Source: Planomicrobium soli
GTDB taxonomy: Bacteria > Bacillota > Bacilli > Bacillales_A > Planococcaceae
Length of the DNA: 64,000 nt
Assembly (NCBI RefSeq): GCF_003014655.1
Contig: NZ_PYAT01000003.1
Location: 186,001 to 250,000 of the forward strand
Direction of reading: 5' to 3'
Shown here in pieces: positions 9,291 through 17,384 of this stretch. A model generated the notes under the pieces. It did not search any database. It saw only the letters and a list, made by a program, of their open reading frames with translations, and was not told the DNA's origin. Position 1 is the stretch's first letter, and each line of letters begins with the position of its first letter. The translations under genes were made by a program, and so were the position numbers.

Positions 9291-9586
9291 ATATTGAATT
9301 TATTCAGTTGGTCGTTTATGCCTTCAGCGGTCAATATTTGGCTTTGCCGATCCCCAAACAAGTCGAAATGCGGGTAATCCCCCCGCAAATCCATCCATTC
9401 CGGCTGCAATCCGTATTGCCGCCCCCACTCACCCAGTTTTTCAAGATTGGAACAGCCGACTTTCGTTACGGTATTGCATCCCGGAAAGCGCTCATCTACC
9501 CAGTAATGCGTCAAAAAAGCGATTTCCCCAGCTGCCACCGCCTGTTTCCAGCGCTGCACTTCTTCCCGTTTAACCCCGAACGCCAT
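9278..9586 (-). CDS. Conserved hypothetical protein YneQ
   Basis: A 102-residue protein of unknown function. The true start is the ATG at 9586, with AAGGA six bases upstream; further upstream in this frame is only the shadow of the thioesterase gene. It is acidic and aromatic-rich (FLTHYWVDERFPGCNT, WMDLRGDYPHFDLFGD), with no signal peptide or membrane segment. It overlaps the end of the thioesterase gene by 17 bp, so the two are translationally coupled. The order yneR-yneQ-yneP is as in Bacillus subtilis, which is the basis of the name. Confidence 0.8.
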   Translation of the reverse strand: MAFGVKREEVQRWKQAVAAGEIAFLTHYWVDERFPGCNTVTKVGCSNLEKLGEWGRQYGLQPEWMDLRGDYPHFDLFGDRQSQILTAEGINDQLNKFNIKKA

Positions 9587-10007
9587 GGGCATCCTTCTTG
9601 ATTTCTTCGTATTTCGCGTGCCATTCCGGATGGATTTTGCTGAGCGACACCGGACGGAAGGAATCTTTTTTGACCACAACGTGTTCGGAAGTTGCCTTTG
9701 CGGAAACTGTGCCGTCTTCATGCAGGATTTCATAGCCGTACGTCGTTCGCATCCGTCCATGTTCTTCGACCCACGTACGGACAATCGCTTTTTGGCCATA
9801 GCGCAATGATGCTTTATATTGAATGGAAATGTCGGTCACAGGCGACAGAAAGCCCTGGTTTTCCATTTCTGCATACGTAAAGCCTACGTCTTCGATCAAT
9901 TTAGTTCGTCCAAGCTCCAGCCAAATGATGTAATTGGCGTGATAGACAACCCCCATTTGGTCGGTTTCCGCATAGCGGATTTCAATTTCTTTTTCACTTA
10001 TATACAT
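9570..10007 (-). CDS. Acyl-CoA thioesterase, YbgC/4HBT family (YneP)
   Basis: A 145-residue hotdog-fold thioesterase. The signature RYAETDQMGVVYHANYIIWLELGR near residue 11 contains the catalytic aspartate (D17) and the HxNY loop of the 4-hydroxybenzoyl-CoA thioesterase family. These enzymes hydrolyse acyl-CoA; the preferred chain cannot be read from sequence. The ATG at 10007 follows AGGTGAATTAGGAAA. Upstream towards acnA lies a repeat-filled gap. Confidence 0.88.
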   Translation of the reverse strand: MYISEKEIEIRYAETDQMGVVYHANYIIWLELGRTKLIEDVGFTYAEMENQGFLSPVTDISIQYKASLRYGQKAIVRTWVEEHGRMRTTYGYEILHEDGTVSAKATSEHVVVKKDSFRPVSLSKIHPEWHAKYEEIKKDAHGVRG

Positions 10008-10062
10008 TTTCCTAATTCACCTCTATGTAAGTATACAAAACATTGGACGATTAATAAAAAAT

Positions 10063-10092
10063 AAAAGGCTGTGCACTGGCAGCCTTTTTATT
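10063..10092. terminator. Terminator-like hairpin without an adjacent gene end
   Basis: AAAAGGCTG (10063-10071) pairs with CAGCCTTTT (10081-10089) and has T/A runs on both sides. It lies upstream of the thioesterase gene. No gene end abuts it, so it may be a remnant of a lost gene or a second acnA terminator. Confidence 0.55.
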
Positions 10093-10095
10093 CTG

Positions 10096-10165
10096 CTTCA
10101 AGCGGACGCTTTCCGAGGGCACAGCCTCAGCCTCTTCCTTTGCTCCTGCGATTATCGCAAACAAG
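10096..10165. repeat. Fragment of a palindromic intergenic repeat (family F2)
   Basis: GGACGCTTTCCGAGGGC and AGCCTCTTC in this stretch resemble the reverse complement of the 17155-17345 repeat (GGACGCGTTCCGCGGGC, AGCCGCTTC). It ends abruptly in AT-rich DNA, so it looks truncated. Confidence 0.45.
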
Positions 10166-10199
10166 TACTATAAAAATTATTATTTCCCTTTGTCTTGTA

Positions 10200-10305
10200 G
10201 CAAAACAGCGGAGACTCCTGCGGGACAGCGAAGTGCCGAGACCCCACAGTCGCAAAGCGACGAGGAGGCTCGGCGCAAGCCCACAGGAAAGCGTAGCTGT
10301 TTTGC
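10200..10305 (+). repeat. Palindromic intergenic repeat, family F1 copy A
   Basis: A 106-bp element bounded by a 10-bp inverted repeat, GCAAAACAGC (10200-10209) and GCTGTTTTGC (10296-10305). The interior is GC-rich and self-complementary (GTGCCGAGACC with GAGGCTCGGCGC). Related copies occur inverted at 16948-17052 and enlarged at 48117-48333. It has no coding capacity and looks like a MITE-like dispersed element. Confidence 0.8.
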
Positions 10306-10365
10306 AAAATGACATATCAAATAACTTTTTATCTACAGGGTAATAAACAGAAGGTGATGTTTAAC

Positions 10366-10398
10366 AAAAAAAGACTGCCCGCAGGCAGCCTTTTTCCT
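10366..10398 (-). terminator. Rho-independent terminator of acnA
   Basis: On the minus strand AAAGGCTGCC / GGCAGTCTTT forms a stem with a short loop, followed by a run of seven T, just past the acnA stop. Confidence 0.85.
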
Positions 10399-10403
10399 TT
10401 ATC

Positions 10404-13115
10404 TTATGCTTCCACTAATTTTCTGCGAAGTACCATTTGAAGGATACCACCATGGCGGTAGTAGTCAACTTCCACTTCAGAGTCAAAACGTGCTAGTGCT
10501 TGGAATTCTGTTACTTTTCCGTCTTCAGCAGTTGCTGTTACTGTCAGGATATCGCGTGGTTTCACGTCGTCCGTTAAGTTGACAGAAATAGTTTCGCGTC
10601 CAGTCAAGCCAAGAGAATCAGCGTTTTGTCCGTTAATAAATTGCAACGGAAGAACACCCATCATCACAAGGTTTGAACGGTGGATACGCTCATAGCTTTC
10701 TGCGATAACTGTTTTGATGCCAAGAAGGAATGTTCCTTTAGCAGCCCAGTCACGAGAAGAACCCATGCCGTAATCTTTGCCAGCCAGGACAACAAGGCCT
10801 GTGCCGCGCTCTTGGTAACGCATAGCTGCATCATAAATCGCCATAGTTTCACCCGTTGGCCAGTAAGTTGTGTAACCGCCAGTTGTTCCTGGTGCTACTT
10901 GGTTACGGATACGGATGTTTGCGAACGTTCCGCGCATCATAACTTCATGGTTACCACGGCGAGATCCGTAAGAGTTGAAGTTACGTGGTTCTACGCCTTT
11001 TTCACGCAAGTATTTACCGGCTGGTGTATCTTTGCCGATTGCGCCTGCAGGTGAAATGTGGTCCGTCGTGATAGAATCAGCGAATTTCGCAACTACACGC
11101 AAGTCTTTAAGTGTTTGAATTGCTTGTGGTTCTGCTGATAGTCCTTGGAAGAACGGCGGGTTTTGGATGTAAGTTGATTCGTCATCAAACGCATAAAGTG
11201 AATCATCGTTTGTTTCGATTGCATTCCAAGTTTCGTTTTCGTCAAACACGCGCGCGTATTCTTTACGGAACAATTCAGGTGTAACCGTGCTCTTCACCAC
11301 TTCGTTCACTTCTTCAGTTGTCGGCCAAATATCGCTCAAGTAAACGTTATTGCCTTCTTTGTCTTGTCCGATCGGATCGTTTTGAAGATCGATATCCACT
11401 GTTCCAGCAAGTGCATAAGCAACAACAAGCGGCGGTGAAGCCAAGTAGTTAGCTTTTACAAGTGGATGGATACGCCCTTCAAAGTTACGGTTACCAGAAA
11501 GAACTGAAGTTACCAACAAATCGCTGTCTAAAATTGCATCTTCAATTTCAGGAAGCATTGGGCCTGAGTTTCCGATACATGTTGTACAGCCGTAACCTAC
11601 CAAGTTGAAACGGATTTGCTCAAGGTAATCAAGCAATCCAGCTTGTTGTAGGTAACCCGTAACAACTTTCGAACCTGGAGCTAATGATGTTTTTACGTAA
11701 GCCGGTGGCATTAAGCCTTTTTCAACCGCTTTTTTCGCAACAAGTCCAGCACCTAACATTACATATGGGTTAGATGTATTTGTACATGAAGTGATTGCAG
11801 CGATACCGATTGCGCCTGTTTTCATTTCGGCAGTAGAGCCGTCTTTGAAATTGACAGTTGCAGTTTTGGTGATTTCCTCTTCGTTCAAAGCGAAACCGTG
11901 AGGGCCTTCAGGAGCAGTGACCGCTTTATTGAATTCCGTCTTCATTTGAGACAAAGGAATCAAATCTTGCGGACGCTTAGGACCGGAAAGGTTTGGTTCG
12001 ATAGTTGAAAGATCAAGTTCAACTGTATCCGTATAAACTGGGTCTTTGTCTGCATCGAAGAACATATCGTTAGCGATCAAATAAGCTTTCACGATTTCGA
12101 TGTGGTCTTCTTCACGGCCTGTTAAGCGAAGGTAATCCAACGCTTCTTCGTCAACCGGGAAGAAACCGCAAGTAGCGCCATATTCTGGAGCCATGTTCGC
12201 AATTGTCGAACGGTCTGCAAGCGGCAATGTCGTAACACCAGCGCCGTAAAATTCAACAAATTTGCCAACTACTCCTTTTTGGCGGAGCACTTGAGTGATT
12301 TTAAGCGCCAAATCCGTTGCAGTCGCGCCGTTAGGCAATGCGTTTGTCAATTTAACGCCGACTACTTCTGGAATTGGGAAGAATGAAGGCTGTCCAAGCA
12401 TACCAGCTTCCGCTTCGATACCGCCGACGCCCCAGCCAAGTACTCCAAGGCCGTTGATCATCGTTGTATGCGAATCGGTTCCAACTAGTGTATCCGGATA
12501 CGCTTCATAAGAACCGTCTTCATTTTGGATTGCATGGACAACGCTAGCCAAGTACTCAAGGTTAACTTGGTGGACGATTCCTGTTTCAGGCGGAACCGCA
12601 CGGTAGTTGTCGTATGCTTTTTGAGCCCAGTTCAAGAACTGGTAACGCTCTGCATTGCGTTCAAATTCAAGTTTCGTATTAATTTTAAGTGCTTCATTCG
12701 TTCCGTAGCTGTCTACTTGGACCGAGTGGTCAACAACTAAGTCTACTGGAACATCTGGATTGATTTTGTTTGGATCTCCACCCATTTCAGCCATTGCTGA
12801 ACGAAGGGCAGCCAAATCAACGACTACTGGAACTCCAGTGAAATCTTGAAGGATTACGCGTGAAGGTTTGAACGGAACTTCCGCTTCCTCGTTTGCGTGT
12901 TCTCCCCATTTCGCAAGGTCTTCAACGTGCTCGTCTTTAATGACATAACCGTCATGCTGGCGAAGTACAGATTCCAAAAGAACTTTAATGGAATAAGGAA
13001 GGCGTGATACTTTCGCGATTCCTGCTTCTTCTAGAGCAGCTAAACGATAATAATTGAATGTTTTGCCATTTAGCTGAAAAGAAGTACGGCTGTTGTGCAA
13101 ACTGCTTTTTGCCAT
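10404..13115 (-). CDS. acnA: Aconitate hydratase
   Basis: A 903-residue aconitase (CitB type) that interconverts citrate and isocitrate in the TCA cycle through a [4Fe-4S] cluster. The cluster cysteines are in TSCTNTSNP and [12 protein letters not shown]; the substrate loop [21 protein letters not shown] and C-terminal [15 protein letters not shown] and [14 protein letters not shown] are intact. I start at the ATG at 13115, because the ATG at 13121 is only 3 bp from GGAGG. In Bacilli this protein also binds RNA when iron is short. It is single-gene, with its own promoter and terminator. Confidence 0.97.
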   Translation of the reverse strand: MAKSSLHNSRTSFQLNGKTFNYYRLAALEEAGIAKVSRLPYSIKVLLESVLRQHDGYVIKDEHVEDLAKWGEHANEEAEVPFKPSRVILQDFTGVPVVVDLAALRSAMAEMGGDPNKINPDVPVDLVVDHSVQVDSYGTNEALKINTKLEFERNAERYQFLNWAQKAYDNYRAVPPETGIVHQVNLEYLASVVHAIQNEDGSYEAYPDTLVGTDSHTTMINGLGVLGWGVGGIEAEAGMLGQPSFFPIPEVVGVKLTNALPNGATATDLALKITQVLRQKGVVGKFVEFYGAGVTTLPLADRSTIANMAPEYGATCGFFPVDEEALDYLRLTGREEDHIEIVKAYLIANDMFFDADKDPVYTDTVELDLSTIEPNLSGPKRPQDLIPLSQMKTEFNKAVTAPEGPHGFALNEEEITKTATVNFKDGSTAEMKTGAIGIAAITSCTNTSNPYVMLGAGLVAKKAVEKGLMPPAYVKTSLAPGSKVVTGYLQQAGLLDYLEQIRFNLVGYGCTTCIGNSGPMLPEIEDAILDSDLLVTSVLSGNRNFEGRIHPLVKANYLASPPLVVAYALAGTVDIDLQNDPIGQDKEGNNVYLSDIWPTTEEVNEVVKSTVTPELFRKEYARVFDENETWNAIETNDDSLYAFDDESTYIQNPPFFQGLSAEPQAIQTLKDLRVVAKFADSITTDHISPAGAIGKDTPAGKYLREKGVEPRNFNSYGSRRGNHEVMMRGTFANIRIRNQVAPGTTGGYTTYWPTGETMAIYDAAMRYQERGTGLVVLAGKDYGMGSSRDWAAKGTFLLGIKTVIAESYERIHRSNLVMMGVLPLQFINGQNADSLGLTGRETISVNLTDDVKPRDILTVTATAEDGKVTEFQALARFDSEVEVDYYRHGGILQMVLRRKLVEA

Positions 13116-13177
13116 GATCATGTTCCTCCTTTAAATCTTCTGAAAAGGCTCGTTTAAAGTGTCTTTTCTCCTTTTCT

Positions 13178-13206
13178 ATCATAACGAAAAATAAAGCATA
13201 AGTAAA
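13178..13206 (-). promoter_or_regulatory. Predicted sigma-A promoter of acnA
   Basis: Minus-strand TTTACT (13201-13206) and TATGAT (13178-13183) are 17 bp apart, about 60 bp before the start codon. Confidence 0.5.
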
Positions 13207-13258
13207 TTACATTAAAATTATAGATTGTGATAAGTTTTTTGAATTACTAAGGTGATTC

Positions 13259-13750
13259 TTACGAAAGTCTCTTTAATGTTTTTTCGAGCTGTTTCAAATG
13301 TCTCTTTTCATGGAGGCCGACAAAAGGAAACCATTGCGACAATGGAACTTTGCCAAAAACCGGATGCGGCATTGATTTTTGTTCCAATGTTTCTTTAGAT
13401 GCACCATCGTAAACGCTGTAAAGAAAAGTCCGAGAGGCCGTTAAACGCTTTTTCATTTCTTCCAGGGCAACAAATTCTTCAGTTGGTATAACGTGTCGCG
13501 GCGCATCCACTTTGATCAGGCGGCTAACTGTCAGAGCTATCGGTTTCTTCAAAACTTTTTCATTTTTTTCACTTGCAAGCTGTTTGGAAATATTTTTTGC
13601 AATCATAGTTTCCATCAACTGCAAATGGTCGAGAATCTGAATTGGAGACCAAGCATCTTCCGATGGTTTCCGGTTCAGCAGTTCGTCCGGCTTTCCTTCC
13701 ACCGCATCAAGCACAGCCTGTCTGATTCTGTCATTTTCATTTTTGAACAC
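13259..13750 (-). CDS. DinB-fold protein (YfiT/DinB superfamily)
   Basis: A 163-residue four-helix-bundle protein. The family metal-binding pattern is present: a histidine in IQILDHLQLME near residue 41 and an H-x3-H pair near the C-terminus (FVGLHEKRHLKQLE). Members are thought to be metal-dependent transferases, often bacillithiol- or glutathione-like; this is unrelated to the DinB polymerase. The start appears to be a GTG at 13750, with a loose GGGAGAG upstream. It lies just upstream of acnA on the same strand, but acnA has its own promoter. Confidence 0.75.
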   Translation of the reverse strand: MFKNENDRIRQAVLDAVEGKPDELLNRKPSEDAWSPIQILDHLQLMETMIAKNISKQLASEKNEKVLKKPIALTVSRLIKVDAPRHVIPTEEFVALEEMKKRLTASRTFLYSVYDGASKETLEQKSMPHPVFGKVPLSQWFPFVGLHEKRHLKQLEKTLKRLS

Positions 13751-13890
13751 CTTTAACCACTCTCCCTGGACCTAAAACGCCTTCTTTAATGGCATACCCC
13801 ATTTTTCTTTTTTAAAAGCTTTCTTTCTGTGAGAACTTTCCATACTATTCTTTTTTATCTTGCTGGTTTTTGTTGGCTTTTCTCTTTTCC

Positions 13891-13906
13891 TTATGTAAAT
13901 TATTAC
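13891..13906. promoter_or_regulatory. Operator-like motif TTATGTAAATTATTAC, copy 1
   Basis: This 16-mer, preceded by TTTTCC, recurs exactly at 58185-58200; a close relative lies at 20962-20980. It contains the dyad TGTAA-ATTA-TTAC. Here it is about 140 bp upstream of the minus-strand DinB-fold gene. Confidence 0.4.
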
Positions 13907-14043
13907 TTTTATGATCGTAGACATGATCATAACGATTCTATTAAAAAACCTAAACCTAGCAGGATTCCAGAGGGAAAGTACGTTCTATTCCCCCGAAAAA
14001 AATGGTATAATTGATGCAAATCTTTCAGAAAAGGTGATGCTTT

Positions 14044-14904
14044 ATGCCATATGGTTATGAAAAATATCGATTAGATAAAGGCATCAGCCCGAATACGGTA
14101 GTCCACGAAGTGCAGCTGATCCGAGCGCTTTTCGCTTATCTTCGTAAAACATACAAAAAATCGGTCGAACCTCATGAAATACGTCCAGCTGATATACAGA
14201 AATTTTTGCAGCAGCAGCAGGAAACCGGCATCAAGGACAGTACATTAAACCGGAAACTGAGCTATATCCGCCAGTGGTTTGATTATATGTGGAGAATCGG
14301 CCGCGTCCCTGTTGATTTTATGCCGAAATTCGAATACGGGGAGAAACTGGATTTGACACCCGCTGATATCCATTTGGATTACGAGGCGTTACTGGCCAAA
14401 AAAACAGCTGTACTTGAAGCCGATGAGCTTTCCTTGACGGCAAAGATTTTTTTCCTTCTTTATATGCGCGGACTTCGCCTTCGGGATATGACGGCCATCG
14501 AAGTGGAGAATTTTGAAAATAAGGGGGATGTCCTCTCTCTTCTTGTTGAAAAAAAAGACGGCTTTACTTGCCATCTGGAGTTTACAGGCAATGAAATTCC
14601 GGTGCTGCAGGACGGCATCAACCGGGCAATCTTCCGCTGCACGCCATACCTGTTATCGTCCAAAGTCAAAAATGAGTATACGGTTTTCCAGCTTGGCTCT
14701 TTGTCGGATTATACCGAAGCTTTGTCTGCTTTTGTCGGCGTTCCTATGCGCTCTGGCGATATCCGTTTCGCTTACGTCCACTATTTGTATTCGGTCGAAC
14801 ACAAAAACCTTGAAGACATCCAGCGCATTCTTGGCGTCAGCCTTGACTCTGCTTCCCGTATCTTGAAAGAGTCACTCACCCGACTAAAAGCGCCAAAAGA
14901 ATAA
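14044..14904 (+). CDS. Tyrosine recombinase-like protein with degenerate active site
   Basis: The 286-residue protein has the two-domain layout of phage-integrase recombinases: an N-terminal SAM-like core-binding domain (ISPNTVVHEVQLIRALFAYL, STLNRKLSYIRQWFDYMWR) and a C-terminal catalytic-type domain. The first catalytic arginine is kept in MRGLRLRDM. The HxxR box has become GDIR, the LGH box reads LGV, and the nucleophilic tyrosine position in SASRILKE is not tyrosine. It is therefore unlikely to cut DNA. AAAGGTGAT precedes the ATG. No att sites or phage genes flank it, so a resident DNA-binding role is more likely than a mobile element. Confidence 0.75.
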   Translation: MPYGYEKYRLDKGISPNTVVHEVQLIRALFAYLRKTYKKSVEPHEIRPADIQKFLQQQQETGIKDSTLNRKLSYIRQWFDYMWRIGRVPVDFMPKFEYGEKLDLTPADIHLDYEALLAKKTAVLEADELSLTAKIFFLLYMRGLRLRDMTAIEVENFENKGDVLSLLVEKKDGFTCHLEFTGNEIPVLQDGINRAIFRCTPYLLSSKVKNEYTVFQLGSLSDYTEALSAFVGVPMRSGDIRFAYVHYLYSVEHKNLEDIQRILGVSLDSASRILKESLTRLKAPKE

Positions 14905-14908
14905 CAAG

Positions 14909-14952
14909 AAAAAAACAGCCTGTCCCCTTTCCAGGAGGCAGGCTGTTTTTCA
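14909..14952. terminator. Bidirectional terminator
   Basis: AAAAACAGCCTG (14911-14922) pairs with CAGGCTGTTTTT (14939-14950). It ends the recombinase-like gene on the plus strand and overlaps the stop codon of the small minus-strand gene. Confidence 0.85.
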
Positions 14953-15060
14953 CATGAATACGTTGAAATTGATCGCAAAGTTAAAGATGATAAGTGTGTG
15001 AAGAATAACAAAAAGCATCCCTTGGCGGTTCAGTTGCTCGACGTTTTCGTATTTCATCAT
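14950..15060 (-). CDS. Small single-pass membrane protein (36 aa), unknown function
   Basis: A short reading frame with a strong ribosome binding site (AAAGGAG six bases before the ATG at 15060). It has a polar N-terminus, MMKYENVEQLNRQG, then one hydrophobic segment (residues 15-36, MLFVILHTLIIFNFAINFNV) running to the end. Its stop codon sits in a bidirectional terminator, as expected for a real gene end. I do not recognise the family. Confidence 0.65.
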   Translation of the reverse strand: MMKYENVEQLNRQGMLFVILHTLIIFNFAINFNVFM

Positions 15061-15374
15061 TATCATCTCCTTTCTTTTGATTATACTAAAAAGTTAATAA
15101 ATTTACAATATTGCAAATACGAATTTGACCTTTTTTCACACCTGATTCTGTCTCTATTTTTCTATAAACAAACTCAAAAAAACTTTTTTAAATATAATTT
15201 TTCGTCTCTTTTTTATCCCTTGCAGCCTTGCCATACTTAGGTTTTCGTCCATTTCTGTACAACAGGCTTTAAACAAAAGTCCTACTAAATTTCAGTTTCG
15301 ATGTTTCAAAAAATACAAATGGGGATATATCTAGAGTGTAGCACTTATAACTTTACTAAAAGGAGATGGATTAC
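15061..15374. other. AT-rich intergenic region between divergent small genes
   Basis: It holds the ribosome binding sites of both flanking genes and a sigma-B-like promoter for the plus-strand gene. I see nothing else with support. Confidence 0.5.
15303..15327 (+). promoter_or_regulatory. Sigma-B-like general stress promoter
   Basis: GTTTCA (15303-15308), 13 bp, GGGATA (15322-15327) fits the sigma-B consensus GTTTAA-N12-15-GGGTAT. It lies about 45 bp upstream of a GlsB/YeaQ-family stress protein gene. Confidence 0.5.
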
Positions 15375-15638
15375 ATGGGCTTTATTCTTTACTTAATCGT
15401 AGGCGGTATCATCGGATGGTTGGCCGGCTTAATCCTTGGAAAAGACATTCCAGGCGGCATCATCGGTAACATCATTGCAGGTATCATTGGTGCTTGGCTT
15501 GGTGGCGAGTTACTAGGAAACTGGGGACCTTCATTAGCAGGTATTCCTATTATTCCAGCTTTGATCGGTGCTTTAGTTCTTGTTTTCGTCTTGAGCTTAA
15601 TTCTTGGTTCAATGCGCAAAGGCAGAAGAAGAGCATAA
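15375..15638 (+). CDS. GlsB/YeaQ/YmgE family stress-response membrane protein
   Basis: An 87-residue, very hydrophobic and glycine-rich protein. The repeated pattern YLIVGGIIGWLAGLILG, GIIGNIIAGIIGAWLGG and a final helix with a basic tail (SMRKGRRRA) are typical of the transglycosylase-associated (GlsB/YeaQ) family of three-helix membrane proteins. Their biochemical role is unknown but they are often stress-induced. The start is the ATG at 15375, with AAGGAG upstream; the ATG at 15366 lies inside that site. The upstream sigma-B-like promoter agrees with stress induction. Confidence 0.9.
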   Translation: MGFILYLIVGGIIGWLAGLILGKDIPGGIIGNIIAGIIGAWLGGELLGNWGPSLAGIPIIPALIGALVLVFVLSLILGSMRKGRRRA

Positions 15639-15672
15639 TAAAAAAGAGGGCCATATGGCCCTCTTTTTTATT
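15639..15672. terminator. Bidirectional terminator
   Basis: AAAAAAGAGGGCC and GGCCCTCTTTTTT are separated by ATAT, between the convergent GlsB-like and transglycosylase genes. Confidence 0.88.
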
Positions 15673-16315
15673 TGGTCTCAAACTGTTCTTCGTATAAATG
15701 ATAATAATGCAAAACATCTTTAACATAACTGTCGCTATGGTTGTATTGGAATATAGCTCTTTCCAAGTCACCGTCCGCCGCTCCATTATGCGAAAGATAG
15801 TTGGCGGCGCTATAAAGCGCATCTGTCAGGTTATACGGATCGGCCTTGCCGTCTCCATTGCCATCAACCCCATATCCGCCGTAAGCGGCAATCGTAGCCG
15901 GATCGGTTTTCTCTTCTTTCGGAATTTCGCCTTTTCCTAGACCTGAACAGCTTGGATAGGTCCACCCGACAAAAGTGCAAGGCATAAATTGCATATGCCC
16001 TTCTGCCCCGACAGGAGACAACAGCGGATCCATGGTAGAGAACTTCGTTTCAATGCGATGATGGGCAGCCAGCAAAGTCCATGGAATCCCGTATTCTTCC
16101 GCCGCTTCTTTATAGAGCGGAATATATTCTGCCGGCACTTCCATTTCAAACAGGCCTTTTGGCGCCTCTTTTATCTTGTTAAGAAATTCAGGCGGCTGTA
16201 TTACATAGAACGCCGCAATCAACACTGTCGCCAATACAAGTAAAGCAGGAAGCAAGAAAAGCGCGAAAAACACACGCCCCCATCTGATTCGTTTGGTGTA
16301 CTTCTTTTTCTTCAT
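15668..16315 (-). CDS. Membrane-anchored lytic transglycosylase (SLT-like)
   Basis: About 215 aa from the ATG at 16315 (AGGTG eight bases upstream). The protein has a basic N-terminus, one membrane segment (VFFALFLLPALLVLATVLIAAFYVI) and an extracytoplasmic lysozyme-like domain. HHRIETKFSTMDPLLSPVGAEGHMQFMP carries the probable catalytic glutamate and the GxxGxMQFMP motif of peptidoglycan transglycosylases; DGNGDGKADPYNLTDALYSAANYL follows, as in MltB-type enzymes. It would cleave the MurNAc-GlcNAc bond during wall turnover. No operon partner is evident. Confidence 0.88.
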   Translation of the reverse strand: MKKKKYTKRIRWGRVFFALFLLPALLVLATVLIAAFYVIQPPEFLNKIKEAPKGLFEMEVPAEYIPLYKEAAEEYGIPWTLLAAHHRIETKFSTMDPLLSPVGAEGHMQFMPCTFVGWTYPSCSGLGKGEIPKEEKTDPATIAAYGGYGVDGNGDGKADPYNLTDALYSAANYLSHNGAADGDLERAIFQYNHSDSYVKDVLHYYHLYEEQFETK

Positions 16316-16490
16316 CTCTTCCACACCTATTAACTCATTTTTCACTATTCTACCATATCAACTCCAACTTTTCTGCTTCTATCTCAAGAAAGCAGTTTTT
16401 AAAAATCTTAAACTGAATACTGCCGGTATATGGAGGGGTTTTATTAGCAGGCCATAAACTGTAAACTGAAGGATAAGGAGGTGGACAACT

Positions 16491-16880
16491 TTGTGGCAGG
16501 ACTTTAAATCTTTTGCGATTAAAGGCAACGTAATAGACTTGGCGGTAGCGGTAGTGATTGGAACCGCTTTTGGAAAAATTGTTTCTTCCCTGGTCGAAGA
16601 TTTGATCATGCCTTCAGTCGGCATTTTACTCGGCGGTTTCAGTGTCGCAGAACTGGCTTATTCTTTCGGGGATGCAGAACTCCGGTACGGGGCATTTTTG
16701 CAATCGGTCATCGATTTTTTCATCATTTCATTTTCTATTTTTCTGGCAATCCGGTTGTTCTCGAAATTCCAGTTCAAGTCGGAGGCCATGGAAGAAACCC
16801 CTTTGCCGGTTCTTGATACAAAAGAACAGCTGCTCACTGAAATACGCGATCTGCTGGCAAAAGAAAAAACCGGTCAATGA
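16491..16880 (+). CDS. mscL: Large-conductance mechanosensitive channel
   Basis: A 129-residue homologue of MscL, the pentameric channel that opens under membrane tension on osmotic downshock. Residues 1-40 hold the N-terminal helix and pore helix TM1 (FAIKGNVIDLAVAVVIGTAFGKIV) followed by SLVEDLIMPSVG; TM2 lies near 68-90 and a charged cytoplasmic helix ends the protein. It begins with TTG at 16491, supported by AAGGAGGTGG seven bases upstream. It is a single gene with its own terminator. Confidence 0.95.
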   Translation: MWQDFKSFAIKGNVIDLAVAVVIGTAFGKIVSSLVEDLIMPSVGILLGGFSVAELAYSFGDAELRYGAFLQSVIDFFIISFSIFLAIRLFSKFQFKSEAMEETPLPVLDTKEQLLTEIRDLLAKEKTGQ

Positions 16881-16900
16881 CCGATTTTTTCTTTTTTGTT
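16863..16900 (+). terminator. Terminator of mscL
   Basis: CGGTCAATGACCG with an upstream A run and downstream TTTTTTC overlaps the mscL stop. About 20 bp here (GAAAAAACCGGTCAATGACC) also appear at 17385-17405 at the end of the sco gene. Confidence 0.75.
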
Positions 16901-16947
16901 GAGAAACTCTTTTACTCCATTGAAATGGATAGCACTCTCGCTATTCC

Positions 16948-17052
16948 GCCAAACAGCTCCGCTTGCCTCGGGCTCGCGCCGAACTAACTCGGGATTATCG
17001 CCCGAGTGGATTTCGGCACTTCGCTGTCCCGATGGCGTCTCCGCTGTTTTGC
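16948..17052 (-). repeat. Palindromic intergenic repeat, family F1 copy B
   Basis: An inverted copy of the 10200-10305 element: GCCAAACAGC at the left end and GCTGTTTTGC at the right. The shared interior includes GGGACAGCGAAGTGCCGA on the minus strand. The middle differs from copy A, with an extra ACTCGGGCGATAATCCCGAGT hairpin. Confidence 0.75.
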
Positions 17053-17154
17053 TCCATAGCTATAGGTGCATAGATAAAAAAGAAAAAAGCAGCAAGCCCC
17101 TGCTCTTTTAAGTCTTCTTCCATTTCTTTACTTGCTAAGTGACTCTCCAGTTTG

Positions 17155-17345
17155 AATGAAGCGGAGGCCGGCGAAAAACCTTGTGCTCCTGCATCGCTTC
17201 GCTAGCTTCGTCGCAAAGACTTGGCCTCACTGCCGTCGGCCAATGTCTTTCCAGCGGGAAAGCGAGCGGGTTGAAACCCTGGAGGCGCGAAAGCGCTGAA
17301 GCGGCTCAACGCTCGCCCGCGGAACGCGTCCGGCTGGAGCGTAAT
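17155..17345. repeat. Composite palindromic repeat, family F2
   Basis: The outer arms (GCGGAGGCCGG near 17161; CCGGCTGGAGCG near 17330) enclose an inner module: CTCCTGCATCGCTTCGCT, then an imperfect hairpin with AAAGACTTGGCC and GGCCAATGTCTTT arms. The same module recurs inside the family F1 copy at 48117-48333. The 16881-17402 stretch holds no other supported feature besides the 16948-17052 repeat. Confidence 0.6.
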
Positions 17346-17384
17346 GAACGGCTAGCCAACTTTCTCGACAGGCTGAGAAAAAAA

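Noticed and set aside
10071-10343. Open frames on both strands in the acnA-yneP gap
   Set aside because: They are made of the F1/F2 repeats and a terminator, without ribosome binding sites.
13829-14014. A 61-codon plus-strand frame with a hydrophobic stretch upstream of the recombinase-like gene
   Set aside because: It begins with GTG without a ribosome binding site, and its end is low-complexity and lysine-rich. I cannot support it as a gene, though a small membrane protein is not excluded.
14044-14904. Integrase marking a prophage or integrative element
   Set aside because: No phage, conjugation or tRNA/att features occur nearby, and the active site is degenerate.
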